Part shown: positions 7,903 to 8,315 of the stretch, one piece after another | Layout of the letters: each line of letters begins with the position of its first letter | Numbering within the stretch: position 1 is the first letter of the stretch | Source of the DNA: Clostridiales bacterium | Lineage (GTDB): Bacteria; Bacillota_A; Clostridia; Saccharofermentanales; Saccharofermentanaceae | Direction: 5' to 3' | DNA length: 8,315 nt | NCBI GenBank assembly: GCA_024695545.1 | Contig: JAILHZ010000151.1 | Span: 1 to 8,315 of the forward strand | Position numbers and translations under genes: made by a program | Notes under the pieces: model-generated | Seen by the model: only the letters and a program-made list of their open reading frames with translations | What the model was told of the DNA's origin: nothing | The model's database searches: none

Positions 7903-8315
7903 ATGCTTCGTGATCCAGGAAACGACGGTAAAGAAAAAGAACGTCTGATTCATGCGCCGCAGGAGGACTTTGAAGACTCACAGGAACCATCCGTATTCGG
8001 AACATTTTACCGGAATAACGGACAGCAGCCCGCTCCACAGGAGCGACTCTACTCAAACATGGAGGATCCGGATTCACCCGAATCTTCTGACGACGAGGTC
8101 AAGCGTCCTCTTTTCCTTTCTTTTAAAGCAAATGATCCTGCTCAGGATGTGTCTGAAGCACTTCGCGAACAGAACAATATCGACTCTCTTCCTATTGAGG
8201 ATACAGAACCGCTTGAAGATCCTACACTCTCTGACGAACAGATATTTGATCCGGTCGCTTCAGAAGCCGAGTTTTTCGATGACTTCCAGGATAATGATCC
8301 TTACATGGCAAGTAA
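7903..8315 (+). CDS. Unrecognised acidic protein, N-terminal part (runs off the window)
   Basis: The ATG at 7903 has a strong ribosome binding site, GGAGG at 7890-7894, 8 nt away. The frame then stays open for 137 codons to the window edge. The visible part is hydrophilic and very acidic: Asp, Glu, Ser, Pro and Gln dominate, as in MEDPDSPESSDDEVKRPLF, and the acidic stretches continue to the end. No membrane helix, signal peptide or enzyme motif is seen, and it looks largely disordered. Such N-termini often precede a membrane or globular domain in Clostridia, so the recognisable part may lie beyond the window. It is divergent from comEA, with 204 bp between the two start codons. I cannot assign a function; the coding call rests on the ribosome binding site and the open frame. 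Confidence 0.75.
   Translation, partial: MLRDPGNDGKEKERLIHAPQEDFEDSQEPSVFGTFYRNNGQQPAPQERLYSNMEDPDSPESSDDEVKRPLFLSFKANDPAQDVSEALREQNNIDSLPIEDTEPLEDPTLSDEQIFDPVASEAEFFDDFQDNDPYMAS

Noticed and set aside
7769..8077. Open frame of 102 codons on the minus strand opposite the acidic gene
   Set aside because: It has no clear ribosome binding site and no family likeness, and it conflicts with the plus-strand frame that has GGAGG correctly spaced and stays open to the window edge.

Overview
The window looks like chromosomal DNA from a low-to-moderate-GC Firmicute, most likely a member of the Clostridia. The signs are a perfect CIRCE operator in front of groES-groEL, strong GGAGG ribosome binding sites, a LytR-CpsA-Psr cell-wall ligase, a Gram-positive type ComEA with an SLBB domain, and tRNA genes with encoded CCA ends. 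This assignment comes from gene content only; no database comparison was made.

Layout: nearly everything is on the minus strand, so transcription runs from high to low coordinates. From the right: an acidic, unrecognised gene on the plus strand runs off the window end (7903-8315). It is divergent from comEA (7075-7698). Next comes a tandem tRNA unit, tRNA-Leu(UAA) then initiator tRNA-fMet(CAU), with its own promoter and a good intrinsic terminator. A sigma-A-like promoter, whose -35 lies inside the terminator's U-tract, then starts a tightly packed set of membrane protein genes: a two-helix Cache-like sensor (6053-6736), a Cache-like sensor fused to a 12-helix MFS transporter (4131-6056), and a membrane-anchored protein with a sigma-70 region 2-like N-terminus (3400-4131). 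These three overlap at start and stop codons, so they are probably translationally coupled. After a 105-bp gap comes an LCP-family gene (1996-3294). The left end holds the groES-groEL operon under CIRCE/HrcA control; groEL is cut by the window edge about 20 codons before its expected end.

How the genes may work together: groES-groEL is the standard heat-shock chaperonin operon and comEA is a DNA-uptake receptor; neither is unusual. The part worth attention is the central cluster. Two extracytoplasmic sensor modules of the same architecture, one of them fused to an MFS body, are coupled to a sigma-region-2-like protein that lacks region 4 and is tethered to the membrane, and a wall-polymer ligase follows. 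I infer an envelope or nutrient sensing module, but the sequence does not show the signal or the output. A second oddity is an extra, probably bulged, A in the T-stem of the initiator tRNA gene.
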